A DNA stretch of 64,000 bases. Source: Coriobacteriia bacterium (GTDB lineage: Bacteria; Actinomycetota; Coriobacteriia; Anaerosomatales; SLCP01). The notes below the pieces were generated by a model. The model was not told where the DNA came from. It ran no database searches and was given only the letters and a program-made list of their open reading frames with translations. Position numbers and translations under genes: made by a program. The stretch spans positions 62,001 to 126,000 of the forward strand of contig JAUVXE010000005.1 in NCBI GenBank assembly GCA_030603745.1, in the 5' to 3' direction. Shown here piece after piece: positions 10,248-18,388 of the stretch. How positions within the stretch are numbered: position 1 is the first letter of the stretch; every line of letters begins with the position of its first letter.

Positions 10248-11378
10248 GTGATCGCCGACCGCACCAGCGAACTGTCGGCCCTGCGGGCGCGGGTCGAGAA
10301 GATGGGGGAGTACCTCCACCTCGACTCCAAGCGCGCCGAGATCAGCGCACTCGAGGCTCGGGCGGCCGAACCCGGCTTCTGGGACGACCAGTCCTCGGCC
10401 CAGCAGGTGATGGCCCGTGCCGCCGACCTTCGGGAGGAGGTCTCGGGCTACGAGTCCGCCATCGCGGAGCTCGAGGACGCCGAGGTCGCCAACGAGCTCG
10501 CGCTCGCCGATGCCGACGAGGAGCTCGCCGCCGAGGTCGGGGCCGCCCTCAAGGCGCTGGCCAAGCGGATCGACGGCCTGGAGCTGGCATCCTGGTTCAC
10601 CGGCGAGTTCGACGCCGGTGACGCGATCATCACCATCGTCCCCGGCCAGGGCGGCCTGGAGGCGCAGGACTGGGCCGAGATGCTCCTGCGCATGCTCACC
10701 AAGTACGCCGAGGCCCGGAAGTGGAAGGTCGACCTGCACGATGCGCCACCCGGCGTCGAGCTGGGTATCGACCGCGCGGTCTTCACGGTCCACGGCCGCA
10801 ACGCGTACGGCATGCTCCAGTCCGAGGCCGGCGTCCATCGGCTCGTGCGCATCAGCCCGACCGACGAGAAGAAGCGTCGCCAGACCACCTTCGCCCGCGT
10901 CGAGGTGCTGCCGGTGCTGCCCGATGAGATCGAGGTCGAGATCCGCGACGAGGACCTGAGGATCGACGTGTTCCGGTCGAGCGGCCCCGGCGGGCAGTCG
11001 GTGAACACCACCGACTCCGCCGTGCGGATCACCCACACGCCCTCGGGACTCGTGGTGACCTGCCAGAACGAGAAGAGCCAGCTCAAGAACCGCGAGTCGG
11101 CGATGAAGATCCTCCGCGCGCGCCTCTACGAGCTGGAGAAGGCCAAGCGCGAGGCCGAACTCGACGAGCTGCGCGGCGAGAAGCAGGACATCACCTTCGG
11201 CAGCCAGATCCGCAGCTACGTGCTCTACCCCTACCAGATGGTCAAGGACCATCGCACCGGAACCGAGACGGGCAACGTCGATGCGGTCCTCGGTGGGGAC
11301 CTCGAGGAGTTCGTGGTCGGTTATCATCGCTGGCGGGTCGCCGAACAGCAGGGCGCGCTCGCGGGAGCGGGCTCGTAG
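10248..11378 (+). CDS. prfB: Peptide chain release factor 2
   Basis: RF2 ends translation at UAA and UGA. The 376-residue protein has the GGQ hydrolysis motif at 248-250 in SSGPGGQSVNTTDSAV, which is typical of RF2, and the LYPYQMVKDHRTGTETGN end. The anticodon-like tripeptide, normally SPF, reads SPT (203-205, RISPTDEKKRRQTTF). The programmed +1 frameshift site found in many prfB genes near codon 25 is absent: the frame runs straight through EYLHLDSKRAEI. Its GTG start touches the secA stop, so expression depends on secA transcription and probably on translational coupling. Confidence 0.96.
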   Translation: MIADRTSELSALRARVEKMGEYLHLDSKRAEISALEARAAEPGFWDDQSSAQQVMARAADLREEVSGYESAIAELEDAEVANELALADADEELAAEVGAALKALAKRIDGLELASWFTGEFDAGDAIITIVPGQGGLEAQDWAEMLLRMLTKYAEARKWKVDLHDAPPGVELGIDRAVFTVHGRNAYGMLQSEAGVHRLVRISPTDEKKRRQTTFARVEVLPVLPDEIEVEIRDEDLRIDVFRSSGPGGQSVNTTDSAVRITHTPSGLVVTCQNEKSQLKNRESAMKILRARLYELEKAKREAELDELRGEKQDITFGSQIRSYVLYPYQMVKDHRTGTETGNVDAVLGGDLEEFVVGYHRWRVAEQQGALAGAGS

Positions 11379-11381
11379 GTG

Positions 11382-12167
11382 ATGAGCCCTCTCGCCGCCG
11401 ACCTGCACACCCATACGCTCGCTTCCGGGCACGCCTACTCGACCGTCACCGAGCTCGCGGTCGCAGCTCGCCGGGCCGGCCTCGGACTGATCGCCGTGAC
11501 CGACCACGGCCCGACCTGCCCGGGCGCGCCCGATCCGTGGTACTTCTGGAACCTCAAGGTGATCCCGTCGGTGATCGACGGAGTGCGCGTGCTGAAGGGT
11601 GTCGAGGCCAACCCCGCTGACACCGACTCGGGTCTTGACCTGCCCGACGAGATCCTCACCCAGCTCGACTTCGTGGCGGCCGGATTCCACCCCGAGACCG
11701 GCTTCGACCAGCGTGACCGCGCCCGCAACACCGAGGCGCTGCTGCGGGTGATCGCCAATCCACTCGTGGACATGATCACCCACCCTGGCAACGACCACGA
11801 GTTCCCGCTCGACCTCGCGGCGGTGGTGTCGGCCGCCGCGGAGCACAGGGTGATCCTCGAACTCAACGACCACTCGTTCGCCCCGACCAGCTGTCGCGCC
11901 GCTTCGAACCATCGCGAGCAGGAGTTCGCCGAGGCCGCGCTCGCGGCTGGCGTGCCGGTCGCGGTCAATTCGGACGCCCACTTCGCGAGCCAGGTGGGCC
12001 GGATGGAGGCCGCGCTCGAGGTCGCCAGCCGGATCGGGCTTCCCGAGGAGCGCATCATCAATCACACTCCGGAGAGGGTGCTCGAGCACCTTCTCTCCCG
12101 GCGCGAGCGACCCCGTCTCGACCACGGCGGCGTGTGGGAGAGCGGCTCGTTCGGAGGTGAGCGCTGA
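11382..12167 (+). CDS. PHP-domain phosphoesterase, YcdX type
   Basis: This protein of about 261 residues is a PHP-fold metal-dependent phosphatase. The metal ligands are visible in order: DLHTHT at the N-terminus, VTDHGP near 40, the GVEAN glutamate, HPGNDH near 130 and NSDAHF near 198. The length and motif spacing fit the YcdX-like group rather than histidinol phosphatase or polymerase PHP domains, and the substrate is unknown. A GTG at 11379 directly after the prfB stop is an alternative start. Its stop overlaps the next ATG (TGATG), so it belongs to the same coupled gene string. It is probably a cytoplasmic housekeeping phosphatase. Confidence 0.88.
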   Translation: MSPLAADLHTHTLASGHAYSTVTELAVAARRAGLGLIAVTDHGPTCPGAPDPWYFWNLKVIPSVIDGVRVLKGVEANPADTDSGLDLPDEILTQLDFVAAGFHPETGFDQRDRARNTEALLRVIANPLVDMITHPGNDHEFPLDLAAVVSAAAEHRVILELNDHSFAPTSCRAASNHREQEFAEAALAAGVPVAVNSDAHFASQVGRMEAALEVASRIGLPEERIINHTPERVLEHLLSRRERPRLDHGGVWESGSFGGER

Positions 12168-13069
12168 TGGTCGGCCGTCTCAAGCGGATCCGCCCGGGTG
12201 GCGTCTTGCGTCATCGCCCGGTGCGGGACTACCTCTGGATGACCGCGGGCATCGCGCTCACCGCATGGGCGCTGAACGCCTTCCTCATCCCCAACCGGAT
12301 CGCGGCCGGCGGCGTGTCGGGTCTTGCCACCGTGCTCTACTACACGGGGCTCGACCTCGGTATCACCGTTCCCGTGGGCGTGCAGATGCTCGTGATGAAC
12401 ATCGTTCTTCTCGCGATCGCGACGCGGGCGCGCGGCTGGCGCTACGCGGCCAAGACGATCTACGGGATCGTCGGGCTCTCGGTGCTCATCGATCTCTCGG
12501 CACCCTTCACGCCGCATCTCGCGGCGGGTGACTACCTGCTCGCGGCCCTCTACGGCGGGGCACTCACCGGCCTGGGCATCGGCATGGTGTTCAAGGCCGG
12601 CGGTACCACGGGCGGCACCGACATCGTCGCCCAGCTCCTCGCTCGGAGGATCTCCCTCGGCCAGGGACAGTTGCTCCTGGCGGTCGACGCGTTCGTCGTG
12701 ATGCTCGCCGCGCTCAAGTTCGGACCCGAGCTCGCGCTCTACGGTGCCGTGGCGGTCTTCGTGATGGGCTCGACCATCGATCTCGTCCTCGAGGGGCTTC
12801 CGGTCGAGAAGGCCGCCTTCATCGTCTCGGAACACTCCGGCCGCATCGGCGAGGCGGTCATGCACGATCTCGGCCGAGGCGCCACCGCGCTCGCGGCGCG
12901 CGGCATGTACTCGGGCGCGCCGCGTGAGATGATCTTCACCGTGGTCTCCCGCAAGGAGATCGACGACCTGAAGCAGATCGTGAACACCATCGATCCGCAG
13001 GCGTTGCTCATCATCTCCGATGTGCACGAGGCGATCGGTGAAGGATTCAAGGAGATGGGAGTGCGATGA
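12167..13069 (+). CDS. YitT-family membrane protein (DUF161/DUF2179)
   Basis: This 300-residue protein has about five membrane segments in its first 200 residues, with the family glycine motifs NAFLIPNRIAAGGVSG and FKAGGTTGGTD, followed by a soluble DUF2179 domain (about 212-300) containing TALAARGMYSGAPREMIFTVVSRKEI. YitT proteins are widespread in Gram-positives. Their substrate is unproven, although small-molecule or ion transport is often proposed. It overlaps the PHP gene by one base and the transketolase gene by four bases (ATGA), making it part of the secA-led gene string. Confidence 0.9.
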   Translation: MVGRLKRIRPGGVLRHRPVRDYLWMTAGIALTAWALNAFLIPNRIAAGGVSGLATVLYYTGLDLGITVPVGVQMLVMNIVLLAIATRARGWRYAAKTIYGIVGLSVLIDLSAPFTPHLAAGDYLLAALYGGALTGLGIGMVFKAGGTTGGTDIVAQLLARRISLGQGQLLLAVDAFVVMLAALKFGPELALYGAVAVFVMGSTIDLVLEGLPVEKAAFIVSEHSGRIGEAVMHDLGRGATALAARGMYSGAPREMIFTVVSRKEIDDLKQIVNTIDPQALLIISDVHEAIGEGFKEMGVR

Positions 13070-13923
13070 GAACCGACGCGTTCGACCTGGCAGCCGTTGA
13101 AACGGTCGCCACCCGCATGCGCTACGACATCATCGAGATGGTCGCGGCGGCCGGCTCCGGACACCCCGGGGGATCGCTCTCGGCAGCAGAGATCGTCGCG
13201 ACGCTCTACTTCGCCGTGATGCGCCACGACCCGGCCGACCCCGCGGATCCCGCGCGGGACCGCTTCGTCCTCTCGAAGGGTCACGCGGCGCCGGTCCTCT
13301 ACGCCGCGCTCGCCGAGGCGGGCTACTTCGGCCGCGAGCATCTCGTGACGCTGCGGACCCTCGGCTCTCTGCTCCAGGGGCACCCCGACAGCAAGAAGAC
13401 GCCGGGCGTCGAGGTCTCGACCGGGTCGCTCGGCCAGGGACTCTCGATCGCGTGCGGGATCGCGCTCGGGCTCGCACCGGACCGCGCCGACGAGCGCACC
13501 GTCTACTGTCTCCTCGGCGACGGGGAGTGCCAGGAGGGCCAGGTGTGGGAGGCGGCGATGTTCGCCGCGCACAACAAGCTCGGGAACCTCGTCGCGATCG
13601 TGGACCAGAACGGCCTGCAGATCGACGGCGCATGCACCGAGGTGATGTGTCTCGGCGACATCGAGGCGAAGTTCGCCGCGTTCGGGTGGGAGGTCACGGC
13701 CTGCGACGGCCACGACGTCGCGGCCATCGCCGACGCCCTCGCCCGCGTGCGCTCGACGCCGGACCGCCCGGGCGTCGTGGTGGCGCGCACCGTGAAGGGC
13801 AAGGGCGTGTCGTTCATGGAGGGTGACGCCGGCTGGCACGGCAAGGCGCCGTCGGCCGAGGAGACCAAGACCGCGCTCGCGGAGCTCGCCGCGGCGCTCG
13901 AGGCGAAGGGGGTCTCGCTGTGA
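13066..13923 (+). CDS. Transketolase, N-terminal subunit
   Basis: This 285-residue protein is the thiamine-diphosphate-binding half of a split transketolase of the non-oxidative pentose phosphate pathway. It has GSGHPGGSLSAAEI at the start, the VLSKGHAAPVLYA segment, and the ThDP/Mg motif GDGECQEGQVWEA ending in the asparagine of VDQNGLQIDG. It couples by a four-base overlap with the C-terminal half. Split transketolases are common in clostridia, archaea and Coriobacteriia. Confidence 0.95.
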   Translation: MRTDAFDLAAVETVATRMRYDIIEMVAAAGSGHPGGSLSAAEIVATLYFAVMRHDPADPADPARDRFVLSKGHAAPVLYAALAEAGYFGREHLVTLRTLGSLLQGHPDSKKTPGVEVSTGSLGQGLSIACGIALGLAPDRADERTVYCLLGDGECQEGQVWEAAMFAAHNKLGNLVAIVDQNGLQIDGACTEVMCLGDIEAKFAAFGWEVTACDGHDVAAIADALARVRSTPDRPGVVVARTVKGKGVSFMEGDAGWHGKAPSAEETKTALAELAAALEAKGVSL

Positions 13924-14855
13924 GCAAGCGTGCCACTCGTGAGGCGTTCGGGGCCACCCTGGTCGAGCTGGCCGGGGAGGGCGTGGACGTGGTCGCGGTC
14001 GAGGCCGACCTCTCCAAGTCGACCACCACGGCGGTCTTCGCCGATGCGTATCCCGAGCGCTTCTTCAACGCCGGCATCGCCGAGCAGAACATGATCGATG
14101 TCGCCGCGGGCCTCGCCGCGAGCGGGAAGGTGGCGTTCACGGGCTCGTTCGCCGTGTTCGCGACCGGCCGCGCCTACGACCAGGTGCGCAACACCGTCTG
14201 CTACTCCGAGCTCGACGTGAAGCTCGCGCCGACGCACTCGGGCATCACCGTCGGCCCTGACGGCGGCAGCCATCAGATGCTTGAGGACATCGCGCTCATG
14301 CGGGTCCTGCCGGGTATGCGCGTGCTCGTGCCGGCGGACTTCCACGCGGCGCGCGAGGCGCTCCGCGTGGCGGCCCGGGAACCGGGACCGTTCTACATCC
14401 GGCTCGGCCGGGCCGCGGTGCCGTTGGTGCACGGCGAGGACTTCACCTTCGAGCTCGGCAAGGCGTACGTGGTGCGCGAGGGCGCCGACGTGACGCTCGC
14501 GGCCTGCGGCGTGATGGTCGAGCGCGCGCTCGCGGCCGCGGAGCTGCTCGCCGCCGATGGCGTCTCGGCCGAGGTGATCGACGTCGCGACGCTCAAGCCC
14601 CTCGATGTCGGGACCATCGCCGCCTCGGCGGCCAAGACCGGCGCGGTCGTCACCTGCGAGGAGCACTCCATCATCGGCGGGCTCGGCTCGGCGGTCGCGG
14701 AGGTCCTCGGCGAGCACGTCCCGGTGCCGCTCGCACGCGTGGGCGTGCGGGACGTCTTCGGCACCTCGGGTGACCCCGAGGAGCTGATGGCGCACTTCGG
14801 GCTGACGGCACACCATGTCGCCGAGGCGGCCCGGGCGGTTCGCGCACGGGCGTAG
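13920..14855 (+). CDS. Transketolase, C-terminal subunit
   Basis: This 311-residue second half of the split transketolase has a pyrimidine-binding Transket_pyr domain (about 1-165; RFFNAGIAEQNMIDVAAGLA carries the conserved glutamate of the ThDP site) and a transketolase C domain (about 180-311; TCEEHSIIGGLGSAVAEVL). It starts with GTG inside the preceding stop. The active enzyme should be a heterotetramer with the upstream subunit. A terminator hairpin follows. Confidence 0.95.
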   Translation: MSKRATREAFGATLVELAGEGVDVVAVEADLSKSTTTAVFADAYPERFFNAGIAEQNMIDVAAGLAASGKVAFTGSFAVFATGRAYDQVRNTVCYSELDVKLAPTHSGITVGPDGGSHQMLEDIALMRVLPGMRVLVPADFHAAREALRVAAREPGPFYIRLGRAAVPLVHGEDFTFELGKAYVVREGADVTLAACGVMVERALAAAELLAADGVSAEVIDVATLKPLDVGTIAASAAKTGAVVTCEEHSIIGGLGSAVAEVLGEHVPVPLARVGVRDVFGTSGDPEELMAHFGLTAHHVAEAARAVRARA

Positions 14856-14905
14856 GAGGGCTTTCGCGTTGTTGGCACCGTTCTTGTAACGATTCGATGT
14901 AGTCG

Positions 14906-14931
14906 GCACCGCCGGAGCGTTCCGGCGGTGC
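14906..14931 (+). terminator. Terminator after split transketolase
   Basis: GCACCGCCGGA and TCCGGCGGTGC form an 11-bp perfect stem with loop GCGT, followed by the partly T-rich GCTGTTTGCT. It closes the secA-to-transketolase unit. Confidence 0.75.
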
Positions 14932-14937
14932 GCTGTT

Positions 14938-14946
14938 TGCTACCAT
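14938..14946 (+). promoter_or_regulatory. ftsEX promoter, extended -10
   Basis: TGCTACCAT lies just after the terminator and about 50 bases before the ftsE ATG. Confidence 0.45.
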
Positions 14947-14997
14947 ACGCGGTGGCATCCGAACGTATCGCGGCACCGAACCTGATTCGGAGACACT

Positions 14998-15684
14998 ATG
15001 ATTTCGATGCGCGGCGTCGAGAAGTACTACACGCCGGACGCGCCCGCTCTCGCCGACGTCAACGTCGAGATCGAGGCCGGCGAGTTCGTGTTCCTGGTCG
15101 GCCACTCCGGCTCTGGCAAGTCGACCTTCATCCGGCTGCTCCAGCGGGAGCTGCTCCCCACCCGGGGCCAGATCGTGGTGGCGGGCCAGGACATCGTGCG
15201 GCTCAAGAACTGGAAGGTGCCCTACCTGCGCCGCAACATCGGCTGCGTCTTCCAGGACTTCAAGCTCCTGCCCAACAAGACCGCCTACGAGAACGTGGCG
15301 TTCGCGCTCGAGGTCATCGGTCGCTCCAAGCACGTGATCCGGACACAGGTCCCGGAGGTGCTTCGGCTCGTGGGCCTCGAGGACAAGATCGGCTCGTACC
15401 CCGACGAGTTGTCGGGCGGCGAGCAGCAGCGCGTCTCGATCGCGCGCGCGTTCGTCAACCGGCCCCCGATCCTGCTGGCCGACGAGCCCACCGGTAACCT
15501 CGACCCGGCGACGTCGCTCGGGATCATGAGCCTGTTCAACCGCATCAACAAGACCGGCACGACCGTGCTGGTGGCGACCCACGACCGGGAGATGGTGGAC
15601 TCCATGCGCAAGCGCGTCATCGCGCTTGAGGGCGGCCACATCATCCGCGACCAGCATCGAGGAGTCTACGGCTATGGGGATTAA
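14998..15684 (+). CDS. ftsE: Cell division ATP-binding protein FtsE
   Basis: This 228-residue ABC ATPase works with FtsX at the division site to activate peptidoglycan hydrolases. It has Walker [11 protein letters not shown] (about 36-45), Q-loop [16 protein letters not shown], signature LSGGEQQR, Walker [13 protein letters not shown] and the H-loop THD. The length is typical. It overlaps ftsX by 11 bases, giving a coupled ftsE-ftsX-ctpA unit starting from the promoter at 14938. Confidence 0.97.
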   Translation: MISMRGVEKYYTPDAPALADVNVEIEAGEFVFLVGHSGSGKSTFIRLLQRELLPTRGQIVVAGQDIVRLKNWKVPYLRRNIGCVFQDFKLLPNKTAYENVAFALEVIGRSKHVIRTQVPEVLRLVGLEDKIGSYPDELSGGEQQRVSIARAFVNRPPILLADEPTGNLDPATSLGIMSLFNRINKTGTTVLVATHDREMVDSMRKRVIALEGGHIIRDQHRGVYGYGD

Positions 15685-16588
15685 CGTCGGCTACTTCGTC
15701 AAGGAGTCGGTCACCAACTTCCGCCGCAACTGGGTGATGAGCCTCGGCGCCGTCATCACCATCTATCTCTCGCTGTTGCTGGTCGGCGTCTCGATGGTCA
15801 CGGGGTACGTGATCTCGGAGGTCGTGCGCTCCGTCGAGGACAAGGTCTCGATCCAGATCTTCCTGAAAGACGGCGCGGCCACCGAGGACGTCGAGGAGCT
15901 CCAGGCGTGGCTGCTGCGCGACGAGCTCGTCGAGGCCGTCAACTACGTCTCCAAGGAGGAGGCGCTCGAGCGCTTCAAGGAGGAGATGGCCGGCAGCTCC
16001 GAGATCGTGGACAACATCCGGGAGAACCCGCTGCCCGCGTCCCTCGACGTCACCCTGACCGATCCCCGGCAGGTCGAGGAGATGGCCGAGCGGATCAAGG
16101 CGAACGAGACCTTCCTCAAGGTGTGCGACCGTCCTGACGATCCCGAGGAGTCTCTCAAGTACGGGCAGCAGATCGTCAACCGGCTCTTCGCGTTCACCCG
16201 CGTCATCCGCATCATCGGCGTGGTGTTCATCGCGATGCTCGCCGTGGTCAGCCTGATCTTCATCAACAACACCATCCGGCTCGCCATCTACGCGCGCCGC
16301 AAGGAGATCGGCATCATGCGGCTCGTGGGGGCGTCGAACTGGTTCATCCGGGCTCCGTTCCTGCTCGAAGGCGTCATCCAGAGCCTCATCGGGGCGGCGC
16401 TCGCCATCCTGACCGTACTCGCGATCCAGGCGGCGATCCTGCCCCGGCTCGCGGAAGCGCTCCCGTTCCTGCCCGTCGACATCACGGGAAGCGCGATGGT
16501 CCAGCTCGGGGTCGTGCTCGTGTTCGCCGGCGTCCTCATCGGACTCATCGGGTCGGGCTTCGCGCTCCGTCGCTATCTCAAGGTCTAG
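15674..16588 (+). CDS. ftsX: Cell division protein FtsX
   Basis: This 304-residue permease-like protein has one N-terminal membrane segment (about 24-46), an extracellular PLD-type domain (about 50-170; [13 protein letters not shown] to [12 protein letters not shown]) and three further membrane segments (about 175-300). The extracellular part is the known docking site for hydrolase activators. ATG 15674 gives the normal Gram-positive start [19 protein letters not shown]; the longer frame from TTG 15626 has no family support. It is followed by ctpA, which fits a cell-wall remodelling unit. Confidence 0.95.
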   Translation: MGINVGYFVKESVTNFRRNWVMSLGAVITIYLSLLLVGVSMVTGYVISEVVRSVEDKVSIQIFLKDGAATEDVEELQAWLLRDELVEAVNYVSKEEALERFKEEMAGSSEIVDNIRENPLPASLDVTLTDPRQVEEMAERIKANETFLKVCDRPDDPEESLKYGQQIVNRLFAFTRVIRIIGVVFIAMLAVVSLIFINNTIRLAIYARRKEIGIMRLVGASNWFIRAPFLLEGVIQSLIGAALAILTVLAIQAAILPRLAEALPFLPVDITGSAMVQLGVVLVFAGVLIGLIGSGFALRRYLKV

Positions 16589-16617
16589 TCGGCTCCGCAC
16601 ACGAGGACAGGCACGCC

Positions 16618-17814
16618 ATGAATCGCACCAGCACCTACATCGCCCTGTCCCTCATCGGGGTACTCCTGCTCACCTCCGCGTTCCTCGGCGGGGTGGCGTT
16701 CGACCAGGCGGTCGACTGGCCGTCGTGGTTCCGTGCCGTGCCCGAGCCGACCGGGGGCGCCAACATCGGCCCGCACGTCGACGAGGTCAGGCGTCTGCTC
16801 GACCGTGAGGCGCTCCAGCCTTCGAGCGAGGAGTCGATGACCGCCGGGGCGATCAGAGGACTGCTCGAGTCGCTCGGCGACCCGTACGCGTCCTACCTCG
16901 ATGCGCGGCACTTCGAGTACTTCAACGACCAGACCGACGGCGAGTTCTTCGGGATCGGCATCACCATCGCCGAACGTGAGGGCACCGTCTACGTCGTCTC
17001 GCCCATCGAGGGCACCCCGGCCGCCGAGGCGGGCCTGCGGGCCGACGACATCATCGTCGCGATCGACGGCGAGCGCCGGGACCGATGGGACGTCGACGAG
17101 GTGGTCACTCGCGTCCGTGGCGAGGAGGGGACCGAGGTCGAGCTCGGCGTCAAGCGCGGTGAGGAGTCCGAGCTGCTCACGTTCCGCATCACCCGTGCGA
17201 AGATCGACATCCCCAACGTCCTCACCCGCCTCGAGGACGGCGGCGTGGGCTACGTCCGGCTGCTCACCTTCAACCAGAAGTCGGCCGAGAGCGTCGCCGA
17301 GGCGGTCGAGGAGCTGTCCGCCGAGGGCGCGACCGCCTTCGTGCTCGACGTGCGCGACAACCCCGGGGGGCTGCTGAACTCGGCCGTCGATGTCGCCTCG
17401 CTGTTCGTGGGCGACGGCGTGATCGTGCGGGTCGAGGAGCGCGACCGGCCGCAGGTCGAGCACCGGGCGCGCCCCGGGGTCGTGACCGACGCGCCGCTCG
17501 TGCTGCTCGTCAACGGCTACTCGGCCTCGGCGAGCGAGGTGCTGGCCGGAGCGCTGCAGGACTACGGCCGCGCCCGCCTCGTGGGCGAGCAGACCTTCGG
17601 CAAGGGGAGCGTGCAGACCGTCGAGCAGCTGAGCTTCGGCGGTGGCGTGAAGTTCACGATCGCGCACTACCTCACGCCCAAGGGCCGCGCCATCGACGGG
17701 GAGGGGCTGACGCCGGACGTCGTGGTCGAGATGGACGCGTCGGAGCAGGTCGACGAGGAGAGCGACGTGCAGCTGAAGCGTGCGCTCGAGCTCGCCCGTC
17801 AGGCCTCGCGCTAG
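16618..17814 (+). CDS. ctpA: Carboxyl-terminal processing protease (S41 family)
   Basis: This 398-residue exported serine protease has an N-terminal membrane anchor (about 6-28), a PDZ domain (about 100-180; GIGITIAEREGTVYVVSPIEG) and an S41 peptidase domain. The catalytic serine lies in NGYSASASEVLAGAL and the lysine in TFGKGSVQ, the usual Ser-Lys dyad. C-terminal-processing proteases trim envelope proteins outside the cytoplasm. Its place directly behind ftsEX suggests that it processes a division or wall-hydrolase component (inference). GAGGA precedes the ATG. Confidence 0.94.
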   Translation: MNRTSTYIALSLIGVLLLTSAFLGGVAFDQAVDWPSWFRAVPEPTGGANIGPHVDEVRRLLDREALQPSSEESMTAGAIRGLLESLGDPYASYLDARHFEYFNDQTDGEFFGIGITIAEREGTVYVVSPIEGTPAAEAGLRADDIIVAIDGERRDRWDVDEVVTRVRGEEGTEVELGVKRGEESELLTFRITRAKIDIPNVLTRLEDGGVGYVRLLTFNQKSAESVAEAVEELSAEGATAFVLDVRDNPGGLLNSAVDVASLFVGDGVIVRVEERDRPQVEHRARPGVVTDAPLVLLVNGYSASASEVLAGALQDYGRARLVGEQTFGKGSVQTVEQLSFGGGVKFTIAHYLTPKGRAIDGEGLTPDVVVEMDASEQVDEESDVQLKRALELARQASR

Positions 17815-17844
17815 TCGCTCGCCGCGCGGGGCGGACCAGCGGCG

Positions 17845-18258
17845 CTACTCGTCCTCGTCGTCCCCGACGAAGAGCGAGATGTCGAACTCGGACTCCTCGA
17901 TGAGCCGCATCTGACCCACGCTGATCTCGGCGGTGGTCTCCCCGGTGGTGGTCAGCGTGAGCACCGAGCCGTCGCCGAACAGGCGCACGGTGCAGCGGTC
18001 GTCGGCGTCGGTCTCGAACTCGAGGTAGCGGAAGCTCGCGACGTTGAGGAAGAGACAGCCGTTCACGGCCATCGTCGCCGATTCGAGGTCGGCCATGATC
18101 TTCACGAGCGTGACCTGGCCGGCGACGACCTCCATGCCATCGACCACGTATGAGAACTCAAGGGATTCGAGGGTCTCGAGCGCGCGCACCATGTCGCGGG
18201 GGTTCGAGACGGTTCCGCTGCCGATGAAGCTCGGGGCGAGCGGGCGGATGGATTCCAT
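17845..18258 (-). CDS. Unknown protein, the only minus-strand gene
   Basis: This 137-residue soluble protein starts MESIRPLAPSFIGSG with CTGGAG eight bases before the ATG. It is rich in beta-strand-like segments (VAGQVTLVKIMADLE, TMAVNGCLFLNVASFRYLEFE, GSVLTLTTTGETTAEISVGQMRLIEESEFDI) and ends in the acidic tail GDDEDE. No family is recognised. It faces ctpA tail to tail and is divergent from rnr with about 130 bases between the starts. The frame extends further upstream, but that part lacks an RBS and overlaps rnr. Confidence 0.75.
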   Translation of the reverse strand: MESIRPLAPSFIGSGTVSNPRDMVRALETLESLEFSYVVDGMEVVAGQVTLVKIMADLESATMAVNGCLFLNVASFRYLEFETDADDRCTVRLFGDGSVLTLTTTGETTAEISVGQMRLIEESEFDISLFVGDDEDE

Positions 18259-18388
18259 ATCCGGTACTCCAGGGGTAGACGGTGGGCAAGCAGCATACAC
18301 GGATTGCCGGGGGCGGTCAAAAGCGCCCCGCCGTCGCGTGGAGGCGGCCGGTACGGTAGGCTCACCATGACGACGGAAGGAGCTGCGC

